Shown here one piece after another: positions 57,201 to 64,000 of a stretch of 64,000 nucleotides of DNA. Position numbers and translations under genes: made by a program. Within the stretch, counting starts at the first letter, position 1. Every line of letters starts with the position of its first letter. The notes below the pieces were generated by a model. That model saw only the letters and a program-made list of their open reading frames with translations, was not told where the DNA came from and searched no databases. Origin of the DNA: PoT sp049331405 (GTDB taxonomy: Bacteria > Planctomycetota > Planctomycetia > Isosphaerales > Isosphaeraceae); the NCBI RefSeq assembly GCF_049331405.1, contig NZ_CP186274.1, positions 9,300,001-9,364,000 on the forward strand, in the 5' to 3' direction.

Positions 57201-57515
57201 GGCCTCCTTGAGGGCCTCGCCGTCGCTCGTCGGCGGCATGCGGTCGGCCCCCTTCGCGGTGATCCTGGCGATCAGCTCGCTCTCGTCGAGCCTGGCGGCG
57301 ACCACCGAGGGCCCGCTCTCGCCCCCTTCGCGGAGGGAGGCCGCCGTGTCGACGCGCAGCCCCCCTTTCTGCTGCAGGGCCCCATGACAGGCCAGGCAGC
57401 GGGCCGTCAGGATCGGCTTCACCTGCCGCGTGTAGTCCACGCGATCCTCGGCAATCCCCCATCGCGGCGCGACGAGGCCCGACAGGATCAGCAACGCTTT
57501 GAGGTATGGCCGCAT
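54235..57515 (-). CDS. PSCyt1-DUF1549-DUF1553 protein, apparent one-base frameshift
   Basis: Starts at ATG 57515 (AGGAGG ten bases upstream) with a signal peptide. A haem-binding CLACH motif (ARCLACHGALQQKGG) marks the PSCyt1 domain, and DUF1549 contains a second haem motif, NCAKCHDHKYDP. A concanavalin-like/3-keto-disaccharide hydrolase-type insert follows (DTWETLAGQWTHRDGKMM). The frame breaks near the G-run 55375-55379; one added base joins it to a coiled segment and DUF1553 (AAWITDARHPLTARVAVNHI, MNPVRMEAQVVRDSL), giving 1,093 residues. Probably periplasmic and redox-active. First gene of a seven-gene operon. Confidence 0.9.
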
Positions 57516-58131
57516 CGCTGGACTACCTCCTCGATTCCCCGTCTCGACCGATCCGACTCGTTCCGATCCGAGACTCGTGACTCTTGGGACGCTGCAAGCT
57601 TCGCAGATTCGCTCTCGGCAGGGGCCGAGGCGGGCAGGGTGCATATCGAAGCCCGATCCTGGAAATCGGGCGGAAGGGCCGTTGTCGGCTCTTTTACTTT
57701 AACGTTAAAGAAAGTCTACCGGCAGTTCTTGGGCTGTCAACCCACTGTTAAACAGGAGGCTCTCAAGCCAGGGTATCCGCCGCCGGGAGTCTTGTCGAAC
57801 GGATAAGCCCGTCAACTCCGTAGCTTCCCCGGAAATCCTGCCTCATCTCACCGACCAAGCGAAGCGCCCCCCGTTCCTCGTTGAGCGCGAATGTGGTGTC
57901 CCACCCGACGAAGCGGTGGTGGCCGGGCCGGGTGAAGACCCACACGAAGGGGCGTAGCAGCCCTTGCCAGAGGGGCCAGAGCATCGTAGCTTGCCGCATG
58001 GGGCGACTCCTGTTGCGATGCCAGCAGGATGTGACCAAACGGCAGGTCCCGCCTGGGAGACGCCCCTTTCAAGAGCAAGGGTACCCGCACCTTCGGGCGA
58101 TACGTGAGTGCTAAGGGTCAGGAGAAACGAC
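57516..58131. other. divergent upstream region of the catabolic operon
   Basis: No supported gene; frames at 57,760-58,300 on the minus strand lack start signals. It contains the LacI-type palindrome listed next and the promoter of the operon. Confidence 0.5.
57697..57710. promoter_or_regulatory. LacI-type operator candidate
   Basis: CTTTAACGTTAAAG is a perfect 14-bp palindrome with the central CG of LacI/GalR-family operators, in an AT-rich island (flanked by TTTTA and AAAG). It sits about 182 bases before the first gene of the seven-gene operon. A LacI gene lies at 61289-62296, but whether it reads this site is unknown. Confidence 0.6.
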
Positions 58132-58785
58132 TTGCCATCGACTCGAGACCTATCGGCTCTCCCCGAGGCGAGCGGCCTTCGACGACTCTCGCAATCACTC
58201 GCCATGCTGGACGCGATCCTTTGCCCCGAGTGGGAATATCGATACCACTCGTTCAACGCGAACTGGGCCGTCGGGGAGGAAATGGCTTCGATGCGCAACG
58301 GCTGCGGCGACAGCTACTTCATCCTGTTCACCAAGGCCGGCGCAATCATGAAGGGGTTCGCTCACAGGTCCGAAGCCTGGCGGAGGACGTTGCAGCGGGG
58401 GCGACCCTGGGCCGGAATATTCGATGGCGTACCCGAGGAATTCGCGGGGTTCCTCAATGAGCCGGCCTTCTCGATCGCAGACACGACATTCTGCCTCTGG
58501 CGTCGGCCGTCCGATCCGGCCTGGCTTACAACTGCGATTGAAACCCTTGATGGCGAGGCCCCGGACGGGTCGGCCGAGTTGTTGCGGTTACTCGATGGTC
58601 ACCCGGAAGCCTACCGGGATTGGGCCGAGGACTACTTCGAGACCGCGGTTGCGATTTCGGCCGTGAAGCATATCTTTGGTCACTGCCCACTCACAGAGGA
58701 GGTAGTCAAGGCCCTCAACCCGGAGTTGACCATGACTGACCTCGCGGAGGATGCATCCGAGATTGCATATCCGCTGATGTCGTAA
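58132..58785 (+). CDS. hypothetical soluble protein
   Basis: 217 residues from a TTG at 58132, supported by AGGAG seven bases upstream; ATG 58204 is the alternative. Contains ILCPEWEYRYHSFNANWAVG, GDSYFILFTKAGAIMKGFAH and TTFCLWRRPSDPAWLTTA. Rich in Trp and aromatic residues, no signal peptide. The pattern is found as a standalone protein in bacteria of varied phyla as far as I recall, without a known function. It runs opposite to the aminotransferase that follows. Confidence 0.75.
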   Translation: MPSTRDLSALPEASGLRRLSQSLAMLDAILCPEWEYRYHSFNANWAVGEEMASMRNGCGDSYFILFTKAGAIMKGFAHRSEAWRRTLQRGRPWAGIFDGVPEEFAGFLNEPAFSIADTTFCLWRRPSDPAWLTTAIETLDGEAPDGSAELLRLLDGHPEAYRDWAEDYFETAVAISAVKHIFGHCPLTEEVVKALNPELTMTDLAEDASEIAYPLMS

Positions 58786-58908
58786 CGGATCGCCGTTGTC
58801 CAGAATTCTGGGAAACTTCGGCGTAAAACGACGACGCCCCCGGCCCGGCTCGAGAGGCTCGAAGCAGGGCGGGGCGACGCGGATGAGATTGGTCTGGATC
58901 CTTGAGGG

Positions 58909-60216
58909 TCAGGACCTGGAGGACGAAAGAACGTCCTCGGCGTGTTCCAGGAAGAGGTCGATGTCGTGCTCGGTGTGGGTCGCGCTGATGTGGACGCGCT
59001 TCAGGGCCATCGGCAGGACGAGGGAGCCGCGTTCGAGGAGGCCGCGGCGGAAGGATACGTCGGCGGCCATGTCGCAGGCGAGGAGGTCGGTGTAGTTGCG
59101 GGCGCCCGGCTCCTTGAAGTAGAGCAGGACGACGCTGCCGAAGCCCGTGGCCCAGGCCTTGATGCCGAGGCGGTCGACGATCTCCTGGAGCCCCTTGCGG
59201 ACGCGGTCGCCCAGGGCGAAGGTGTGCCTGTAGACCTCACCCGATTCGAGGGCCTCGATCGTGGCGAGCGAGGCGGCCATCGCGAGGGGGTGGGCGTTGT
59301 ACGTGCCGGCGAAGAAGACGTCGCCACCGCCGGTGGCGAAGCGGTGCATGTATTCCGACTTGCCGCAGAGCGCCGCGACCGGATAGCCGTTGGCCATGCT
59401 CTTGGCGAACGTGGAGAGATCCGGGGTCACGCCGCAGATCGACTGATAGCCGCCCAGGGCGTGGCGGAAGCCGGTGATGACCTCGTCGAAGATCAGCAAG
59501 GAGCCATGCTTCGTCGTCAGGTCGCGGAGGGCCTGCAAGAACGCCGGCTCGGGCATCACGCAGCCGATGTTGTGCGGGATCGGCTCGAGGATCACCGCGG
59601 CGATCTCCGATCCTTGCGTGCGGAAGGTCTCTTCCAACTCGTCGACCGAGTTGAAGGTGAGGACCAGGGTGTTCTCGATCGCCTCGGGCATCATGCCGGC
59701 CGAGCCGGGATCCGGCTTACCGATCTTGTCGGCGGGGGTGATGATGTTCATGCACAGGTAGTCATGCCAGCCGTGATAGCAGCCCTGGAACTTCACCAGC
59801 TTCTTGCGACCCGTCACGGCGCGAGAGAGCCGCACGGCGTTGTACGTCGCCTCCGAGCCCGAGTTGCAGAAGTGGACCGCCTCGGCCGAGGGGACGTGCT
59901 CGCGGAGCTTCCTCGCCAGGGCGATCTCCAGCTCCGTGGCGCCGAGGCCGACGATGTCGAGCTTGCCCAGGGTCTCGACGACCCTCGAATCCACCTTGGA
60001 ATAGCAGTGCCCGAGGACGATCGGCCCGAAGGCCGCGTGATAGTCGATGTACTCCCGGCCGTCGGCGTCCCAGACCCGCGAGCCCGACGCCCGCTCGAAG
60101 ACCATCGGCGGGTCGATCTTCCTCGTGCTCGAGTTGACCCCGCCCGGGATCAGCTTCCTCGCCTCGGCGTCCCACGCCCGAGAGCGCTCGGTTGAAACCG
60201 CATCGACGACGGACAT
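58909..60216 (-). CDS. class III aminotransferase, glutamate-1-semialdehyde-aminomutase-like (second copy)
   Basis: 435 residues from ATG 60216 (AAAGGAA upstream). PLP lysine K272 in FAKSMANGYP, FDEV aspartate D244, NSGSEATYNAVRL and GCYHGWHDY. It resembles the copy at 48400 in length and in the GGYQSI.GV.PDL block, but differs enough to be an old duplicate or a separately acquired paralogue. Divergent from the IclR gene, which may control it. Probably catabolic and not a tetrapyrrole enzyme. Confidence 0.9.
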   Translation of the reverse strand: MSVVDAVSTERSRAWDAEARKLIPGGVNSSTRKIDPPMVFERASGSRVWDADGREYIDYHAAFGPIVLGHCYSKVDSRVVETLGKLDIVGLGATELEIALARKLREHVPSAEAVHFCNSGSEATYNAVRLSRAVTGRKKLVKFQGCYHGWHDYLCMNIITPADKIGKPDPGSAGMMPEAIENTLVLTFNSVDELEETFRTQGSEIAAVILEPIPHNIGCVMPEPAFLQALRDLTTKHGSLLIFDEVITGFRHALGGYQSICGVTPDLSTFAKSMANGYPVAALCGKSEYMHRFATGGGDVFFAGTYNAHPLAMAASLATIEALESGEVYRHTFALGDRVRKGLQEIVDRLGIKAWATGFGSVVLLYFKEPGARNYTDLLACDMAADVSFRRGLLERGSLVLPMALKRVHISATHTEHDIDLFLEHAEDVLSSSRS

Positions 60217-60382
60217 GCTTGCGTTCCTTTCCTGGGATTTGAATCCTGAATCAGCCTGCTGAGAAAGCGACTGTGTTTGGTTTAGAATGCGAGGCTCGGC
60301 CATTCCTTCGCGGAATGACCGGCGGATTCTGCGATCCAGGACGCACTCAGCGAAGTCGACTAGGAGCCAGAATCGGCTATCC

Positions 60383-60415
60383 GATTTTGTATCCACTAAT
60401 TGATAAACAAGGTAT
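60383..60415. promoter_or_regulatory. imperfect inverted repeat between aminotransferase and IclR genes
   Basis: Within an AT-rich patch, TTGTATCCACTAATTGATAAACAA has arms TTGTATC and GATAAACAA that pair with one extra base. It lies between the divergent starts, the normal place for an IclR-type operator and the -10/-35 boxes. Suggestive only. Confidence 0.35.
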
Positions 60416-60466
60416 CCGGGGGATCGGGGTGCGTCAATCAAAATCCTCGGAGGGGGGCTTACGCCC

Positions 60467-61279
60467 ATGAAAGAGAAGGCCGCGAAGGGGCACGAGGTCC
60501 CGGCCGTGAAGCGAGCCTTCACGATCCTCGACAGCCTCAACGAGAGCTCGACGGGCCTGACGGTGCAGGAGATCAGCCGGATCCACGACCTGCCGTACAG
60601 CACGGCCTTCTACCTGCTGGAGACGATGGAGGGGTGCGGCTACGTCCAGCGCGACGACGGGTCGAAGCGCTACAGCGTCGGCGCGAAGCTGCTCGCGTTC
60701 CGGGAAGGGAGCGCGGCGAGGCAGGGGCTCAACCTCCGGGCGCTCGCCCTGCCGCTGATGGAGGAGGTGACGCAGGTGAGCGGCCTCACCTGCCACCTGG
60801 CGACGCTCGAGAAGGACGAGGCGGTCTACATCGAGAAGACCGAGCCCTCGGGCTTCATCAGGCTCAACACCTGGGTCGGCAAGCGGAACATGCTCCACTG
60901 CACGGCGGTCGGCAAGGCCCTGCTGCTTCACCACAACGAGGCCGAACTCGCCGCGATCTTCGCGGGCGTCGGATTCCCGAGGCGGACCGACCGCACCATC
61001 GGCGACCTCGAGATGATGGCCCGTGACCTCAAGGAATCGCTCGAACGCGGATACGCGATGGACGACGCCGAGGACGAGGTCGACGGCCGCTGCGTCGCCG
61101 CGCCGATCTACGCCGCGCCGGGCAAGGTCGTGGCCGCGATCGGGCTCTCCGGCACCGCGACGCAGATCGACCTCAAACGCAGGGACGCCCTCGGCAAGCT
61201 CGTCCGCAACTACGCGAGGCAGATCTCAGCCCGGCTCGGCTCCGGAGAGCCCGAGGGTTCTGCGCCGAGGACGCCCTGA
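60467..61279 (+). CDS. IclR-family transcriptional regulator
   Basis: 270 residues, ATG 60467 with GGAGGGGGG upstream. The winged helix spans about 12-75 (AVKRAFTILDSLNESSTGLT, VQEISRIHDLPYSTAFYLLE). The effector domain follows (SGLTCHLATLEKDEAVYIEK, NMLHCTAVGKALLLH, DEVDGRCVAAPIYAAPGKVV). IclR proteins are dimers that sense small acids in sugar or aromatic breakdown. The divergent aminotransferase is the likely target, with the seven-gene operon possible as well. Confidence 0.92.
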   Translation: MKEKAAKGHEVPAVKRAFTILDSLNESSTGLTVQEISRIHDLPYSTAFYLLETMEGCGYVQRDDGSKRYSVGAKLLAFREGSAARQGLNLRALALPLMEEVTQVSGLTCHLATLEKDEAVYIEKTEPSGFIRLNTWVGKRNMLHCTAVGKALLLHHNEAELAAIFAGVGFPRRTDRTIGDLEMMARDLKESLERGYAMDDAEDEVDGRCVAAPIYAAPGKVVAAIGLSGTATQIDLKRRDALGKLVRNYARQISARLGSGEPEGSAPRTP

Positions 61280-61288
61280 TCGGGTTCC

Positions 61289-62296
61289 TCAGGCGCTGCC
61301 GCGAATCACCAGGGTGGTCGGGAAGACGACCTCGGGGACCTCGAAGCGGCTCTCCTTGAAGTAGCCGAGCAAGAGGTCGGCGGCGCGGCTGCCCATCTCG
61401 TAGCCGGGGACGGCGACGGTGCTCAGGGGCGGGTCGACGTAGGACGCGAACTCGACGTTGTCGAACCCGATGACGGCGAACTCCCCGGGCACCTCGCGCC
61501 CGAGTCCCTTCGCGGCCTGGACAGCCCCGAGGGCGAGGACGTCGGTGGCGCAGAGCAGGGCGGTCATGCCCGGCTCGGCCCTGAGGATGGCCTCGACGGC
61601 CTCGCGGGCGCTCTCGATGCTCTCGCGGCCGACCTTCCAGATCCGCGCGGGGGAGCCGCCATCGGCGACGACGGCCGCGGCATATCCGGCCTCGCGCTCC
61701 TCGACCGCCGGCCAGAGGCGGTCGGTCGCCAGGAAGCCGATCCGCGAGTGGCCGCGCCCCCGGAGATAGGCCACGGCCTGAGCGGCACCGCCGCGGTTGT
61801 CGGCGACGACACTCGCGGAGGTATTCGTCGAGACTCGTTCCTCGATGAGGACGAACGGGCAGCGGCTCTCTTCGAGTTGGCGGATATGCTCGGCCCGACG
61901 CTCGGGGGCTCCCGAGAGATGCACCACGGCGCCGTCGAATCGGCGGCGATGGACGAGCCGTTCGAAGGAGTCAACGGCCTGGTCGGGCTGGATCCCCTGG
62001 ACGAAGAGGCTGTAGTCGTGGCCCCGGAGGGTGTCGACGAGGCCGCTGAGGATGGCGACGTGGAAGGGGTCGGCGAGGAACCGCGCGGCGGGGTCGATGG
62101 TGAGGAAGGCGACGGTGTTCGTGCGCTGGAGGCGGAGGCCGCGGGCCTGGGTGTTGGGCTGATAGTTCAGCTCGCGGATCGACTCGAGGATCCGCTGGCG
62201 GGTCTCCTCACGCATCTGCGAGGTCCGGCCGTTGAGGACGTTGGAGACGCTCTGGAGCGAGACTCCCGCCCGCTTGGCAACCTCACGCAAGGTCAT
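61289..62296 (-). CDS. LacI-family transcriptional regulator
   Basis: 335 residues, ATG 62296. N-terminal helix-turn-helix MTLREVAKRAGVSLQSVSNV and hinge helix (NTQARGLRLQRTNTV), then a periplasmic-binding-protein-like sensor (TIDPAARFLADPFHVAILSG, ALLCATDVLALGAVQAAKGL, FAVIGFDNVEFASYVDPPLS). Usually represses sugar-use genes until a sugar binds. It converges with the IclR gene, leaving 9 bases between the stops. Complete. Confidence 0.94.
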   Translation of the reverse strand: MTLREVAKRAGVSLQSVSNVLNGRTSQMREETRQRILESIRELNYQPNTQARGLRLQRTNTVAFLTIDPAARFLADPFHVAILSGLVDTLRGHDYSLFVQGIQPDQAVDSFERLVHRRRFDGAVVHLSGAPERRAEHIRQLEESRCPFVLIEERVSTNTSASVVADNRGGAAQAVAYLRGRGHSRIGFLATDRLWPAVEEREAGYAAAVVADGGSPARIWKVGRESIESAREAVEAILRAEPGMTALLCATDVLALGAVQAAKGLGREVPGEFAVIGFDNVEFASYVDPPLSTVAVPGYEMGSRAADLLLGYFKESRFEVPEVVFPTTLVIRGSA

Positions 62297-62329
62297 CGCC
62301 GGCCCTCATCGCTGAACCACATTCTTCGG

Positions 62330-62340
62330 GAAACGCTTTC
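62330..62340. promoter_or_regulatory. possible LacI autoregulatory site
   Basis: GAAACGCTTTC has matching GAAA/TTTC arms around CGC and lies 34 bases upstream of the LacI start, where such regulators often bind to control themselves. Not the same as the palindrome at 57697. Confidence 0.35.
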
Positions 62341-62353
62341 GAAACCAACGCGA

Positions 62354-62406
62354 AGAGGCCGGGCGAAGCATCAACCCATTTTGGGCGGATGCCGCTCCCG
62401 GCCTCT
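62354..62406 (-). terminator. stem-loop after the Bax inhibitor gene
   Basis: AGAGGCCGGG (62354-62363) pairs exactly with CCCGGCCTCT (62397-62406); the loop holds a smaller CCCATTTTGGG stem. No U-run follows, so its strength is unclear. It lies between the two minus-strand genes. Confidence 0.5.
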
Positions 62407-62443
62407 CTCCTATCTCAGGCATCTCGGACCAGGCACGGACCGA

Positions 62444-63196
62444 TCAACGTCGGTCCTGGAGCTTGGAGAGGAGCCGCAGGATTTCGAGGTACAGCCAGAC
62501 CAGGGTCAGGATCAGGCCGAAGGCCCCGTACCACTCCATGTAGCGGGGGAGCTGCGATTGGGCACCGCGCTCGACGAAGTCGAAGTCGAGCAGCAGGTTG
62601 AACGCGGCCAGGCCGACGACGAAGACGCTGAAGGCGATGCCGATCGGCGAAGCATCCCGGATGAACGGGATCTGGGCGCCGAAGAGGCTGGCGACGAACG
62701 AGACCATGTAGACCAGGGCGATCGCGCCCGTCGCCACCGTGATCCCCGAACGCAGTCGGTCGGTCACCCGGATCAGGCCCGACGCATAAGCGAAGAGCAT
62801 GACGAAGAGTGTGCCGCAGGTCATCGAGACGGCCTGGATGGCGATGCCCGAAGGGACGCCCTTGCGAGTCTCGATGTAGTAGGAGAGGACGCCGAGGAAG
62901 ACGCCCTCGAACGCCGCGTAGAGCGGGGCGGTCCAGGGGGCCGCGGCCGGCTTGAAGATCGTGATCATCGCCAGGACCATGCCGGCGATCAGCGAGGCCG
63001 GCAGGACGATGCCCTGGAGCGAGCCATTGCCCGCGGCGTTCCAGGACCAGATGGCGGTCGCCGAGAGGATGCCGAGCAGGGCGAACGTCTTGCCGATCGT
63101 CCCCTGGATCGTCATGACGGCGGTGCGCTGACCGCCGTAAGCATAGTCTTGGTTCGAGAATACGGCGTTATTGAACGCGGGGTTGCTGTTGGCCAA
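62444..63196 (-). CDS. Bax inhibitor-1/YccA family membrane protein
   Basis: 250 residues from ATG 63196. After a polar N-terminus (SNPAFNNAVFSNQDYAYGG) about seven helices follow, for example TFALLGILSATAIWSW, GIVLPASLIAGMVLAMITIF, YAAFEGVFLGVLSYYIE and GIAFSVFVVGLAAFNLLLDF, ending with YMEWYGAFGLILTLVWLYLE. The N-terminal NPAF and EGVFLG blocks are typical of the bacterial BaxI_1 subgroup. Thought to be a membrane ion or stress protein; exact role unknown. Confidence 0.92.
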   Translation of the reverse strand: MANSNPAFNNAVFSNQDYAYGGQRTAVMTIQGTIGKTFALLGILSATAIWSWNAAGNGSLQGIVLPASLIAGMVLAMITIFKPAAAPWTAPLYAAFEGVFLGVLSYYIETRKGVPSGIAIQAVSMTCGTLFVMLFAYASGLIRVTDRLRSGITVATGAIALVYMVSFVASLFGAQIPFIRDASPIGIAFSVFVVGLAAFNLLLDFDFVERGAQSQLPRYMEWYGAFGLILTLVWLYLEILRLLSKLQDRR

Positions 63197-63431
63197 CGGA
63201 ATTCTCCCAAAACGGAGTGGCGTCGCCTCGAAGTCTCCTGTCGCGTCGCAAAACGGCGCCGCGAGGTCGGTCCGAAGGGGCGAAAACCTCCGCCGTCATC
63301 CACACGATTGTGACTCACCGATCGGATTTTTACAAGCAGAGCCGGATCCGCGGGCGCGTCACAACCCGAGGCCCGCCCGGTGGCGAACCTCGACACATAC
63401 ACTACTTCGTACGATGAGTCGATTTGGTTCG

Positions 63432-64000
63432 CTAGCGGTGCGATCCGGCGTGCGTCGTCGTCACCGGGGCACGCCTGGTCTCCTTGGCCGCCTGGACCAC
63501 GGTCTCGTCGAGGGAGTGGTCGTGCAGGAGCCGTCGGATGCTGGCCCCGGAGGCGAAGATCCCCACGAGCTTCCCCTTGATCAGGGCCTCGGACCGGCCG
63601 ATGCAAACCCCGACCAACTCTCCGTTTTCGAGGAAGAGGCCCCCCCCGGACCGCCCGTGCTCGGGGGCCTTGCCCGTGACCAGGAAGAGCCGGTCGTCGC
63701 CGCCCCCTTCGATCTCGAATCGCTCGACCTTGGCGACCCTCGTCGACCAGCTACTCAGCTTCGTCCCGAGGTCGATGCCCACCGACGTCACCACGCTCCC
63801 CTTCGTGGGCTCCTCGTTCTCGAGCCGGAGCTTGGCCACGTAGGGGAGGGCGATCATCTTGCGGACGCGGAGGACCGCCACGTCGGCCGCGCGATCCCTG
63901 GCGACGACCTCGGCGGGGACACGCCTGGGCCAGATCCCCTTGGCCGGGGACCGCTCGAGCCCGAGGTTGTAGCGGTGCAGCTCGATGGAGAGAGCCCCCT
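63432..64000 (-). CDS. trypsin-like serine protease, N-terminus beyond the window
   Basis: The minus frame is open from the window edge (about 189 codons visible). It shows DRAADVAVLRV, the catalytic aspartate region of HtrA/trypsin-type proteases, and GRSGGGLFLENGELVGV with the nucleophile serine in the GxSGG box. The tail is basic and helical (DHSLDETVVQAAKETRRAP). The catalytic histidine lies outside. GRSGGG replaces the usual GNSGGP, which may lower activity. Probably periplasmic or membrane-tethered. Confidence 0.8.
   Translation of the reverse strand, partial: GALSIELHRYNLGLERSPAKGIWPRRVPAEVVARDRAADVAVLRVRKMIALPYVAKLRLENEEPTKGSVVTSVGIDLGTKLSSWSTRVAKVERFEIEGGGDDRLFLVTGKAPEHGRSGGGLFLENGELVGVCIGRSEALIKGKLVGIFASGASIRRLLHDHSLDETVVQAAKETRRAPVTTTHAGSHR

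Noticed and set aside
55290..57806. An 838-codon plus-strand frame opposite the PSCyt1 gene
   Set aside because: Low-complexity Val/Gly/Arg/Glu pattern typical of an antisense shadow; the minus strand carries haem motifs and DUF1549/1553 blocks.
48400..60216. Calling the two class III aminotransferases hemL
   Set aside because: Both have the HemL-like fold, but the catabolic surroundings and the presence of two copies argue against the tetrapyrrole enzyme.

Overview
The window looks like a piece of a Planctomycetota chromosome, most likely Isosphaerales/Gemmatales-like. It is very GC-rich and holds family markers of that phylum: a DUF1559 pilin-like protein with the H-X9-DG tail, a PSCyt1-DUF1549-DUF1553 protein next to a DUF1501 protein, two large surface proteins with an LExRxxLS-type N-terminal motif, and an ECF sigma factor overlapping a Ser/Thr kinase that carries an anti-sigma-like zinc finger.

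Positions 1-1865 hold the sigma/kinase pair. From about 2.3 to 29.5 kb is an accessory region that reads as an integrated, partly decayed mobile element. It contains a D5/primase-type P-loop ATPase, a ParB/KorB-like protein, an exported helical protein, a membrane protein with HGDDA repeats, a small membrane protein and a VirD4/TraG coupling ATPase. Three consecutive proteins then share a C-terminal tag (PSEIA[RK]A ... GD[GS]HS[MA]-COOH). After them come three overlapping mini-genes, a MazEF pair, a 1,695-residue N12-class methylase-helicase (DarB-like), IS debris, a truncated YhaN-type ATPase, an AT-richer cassette of three unknown genes, and a tyrosine integrase beside tRNA-Leu(UAG). No relaxase, VirB4 or pilus gene is visible, so the VirD4 plus tagged proteins form an orphan export-like locus. 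This is the best candidate for something undescribed.

From 29.7 to 46.4 kb is ordinary planctomycete gene content: a coiled-coil periplasmic protein, DUF1559, a beta-propeller phytase, an FAD oxidoreductase, a membrane protein, a beta-helix surface protein, small unknown genes, a VOC protein and an MBG/YDG-repeat surface protein ending at a perfect 42-bp bidirectional terminator. From 46.4 to 64 kb are dCTP deaminase and a seven-gene minus-strand operon (DUF1549/1553, DUF1501, MFS transporter, ceramidase-like hydrolase, class III aminotransferase, galactonate-dehydratase-like enolase). A second aminotransferase, IclR and LacI regulators, a Bax inhibitor-1 homologue and a partial trypsin-like protease follow. 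The operon reads as a catabolic unit with a LacI-type palindrome at its head.

Several otherwise healthy genes are broken by single-base losses, usually in G/C runs and always in the same direction. This points to assembly indels rather than biology, and such genes are annotated across the break.
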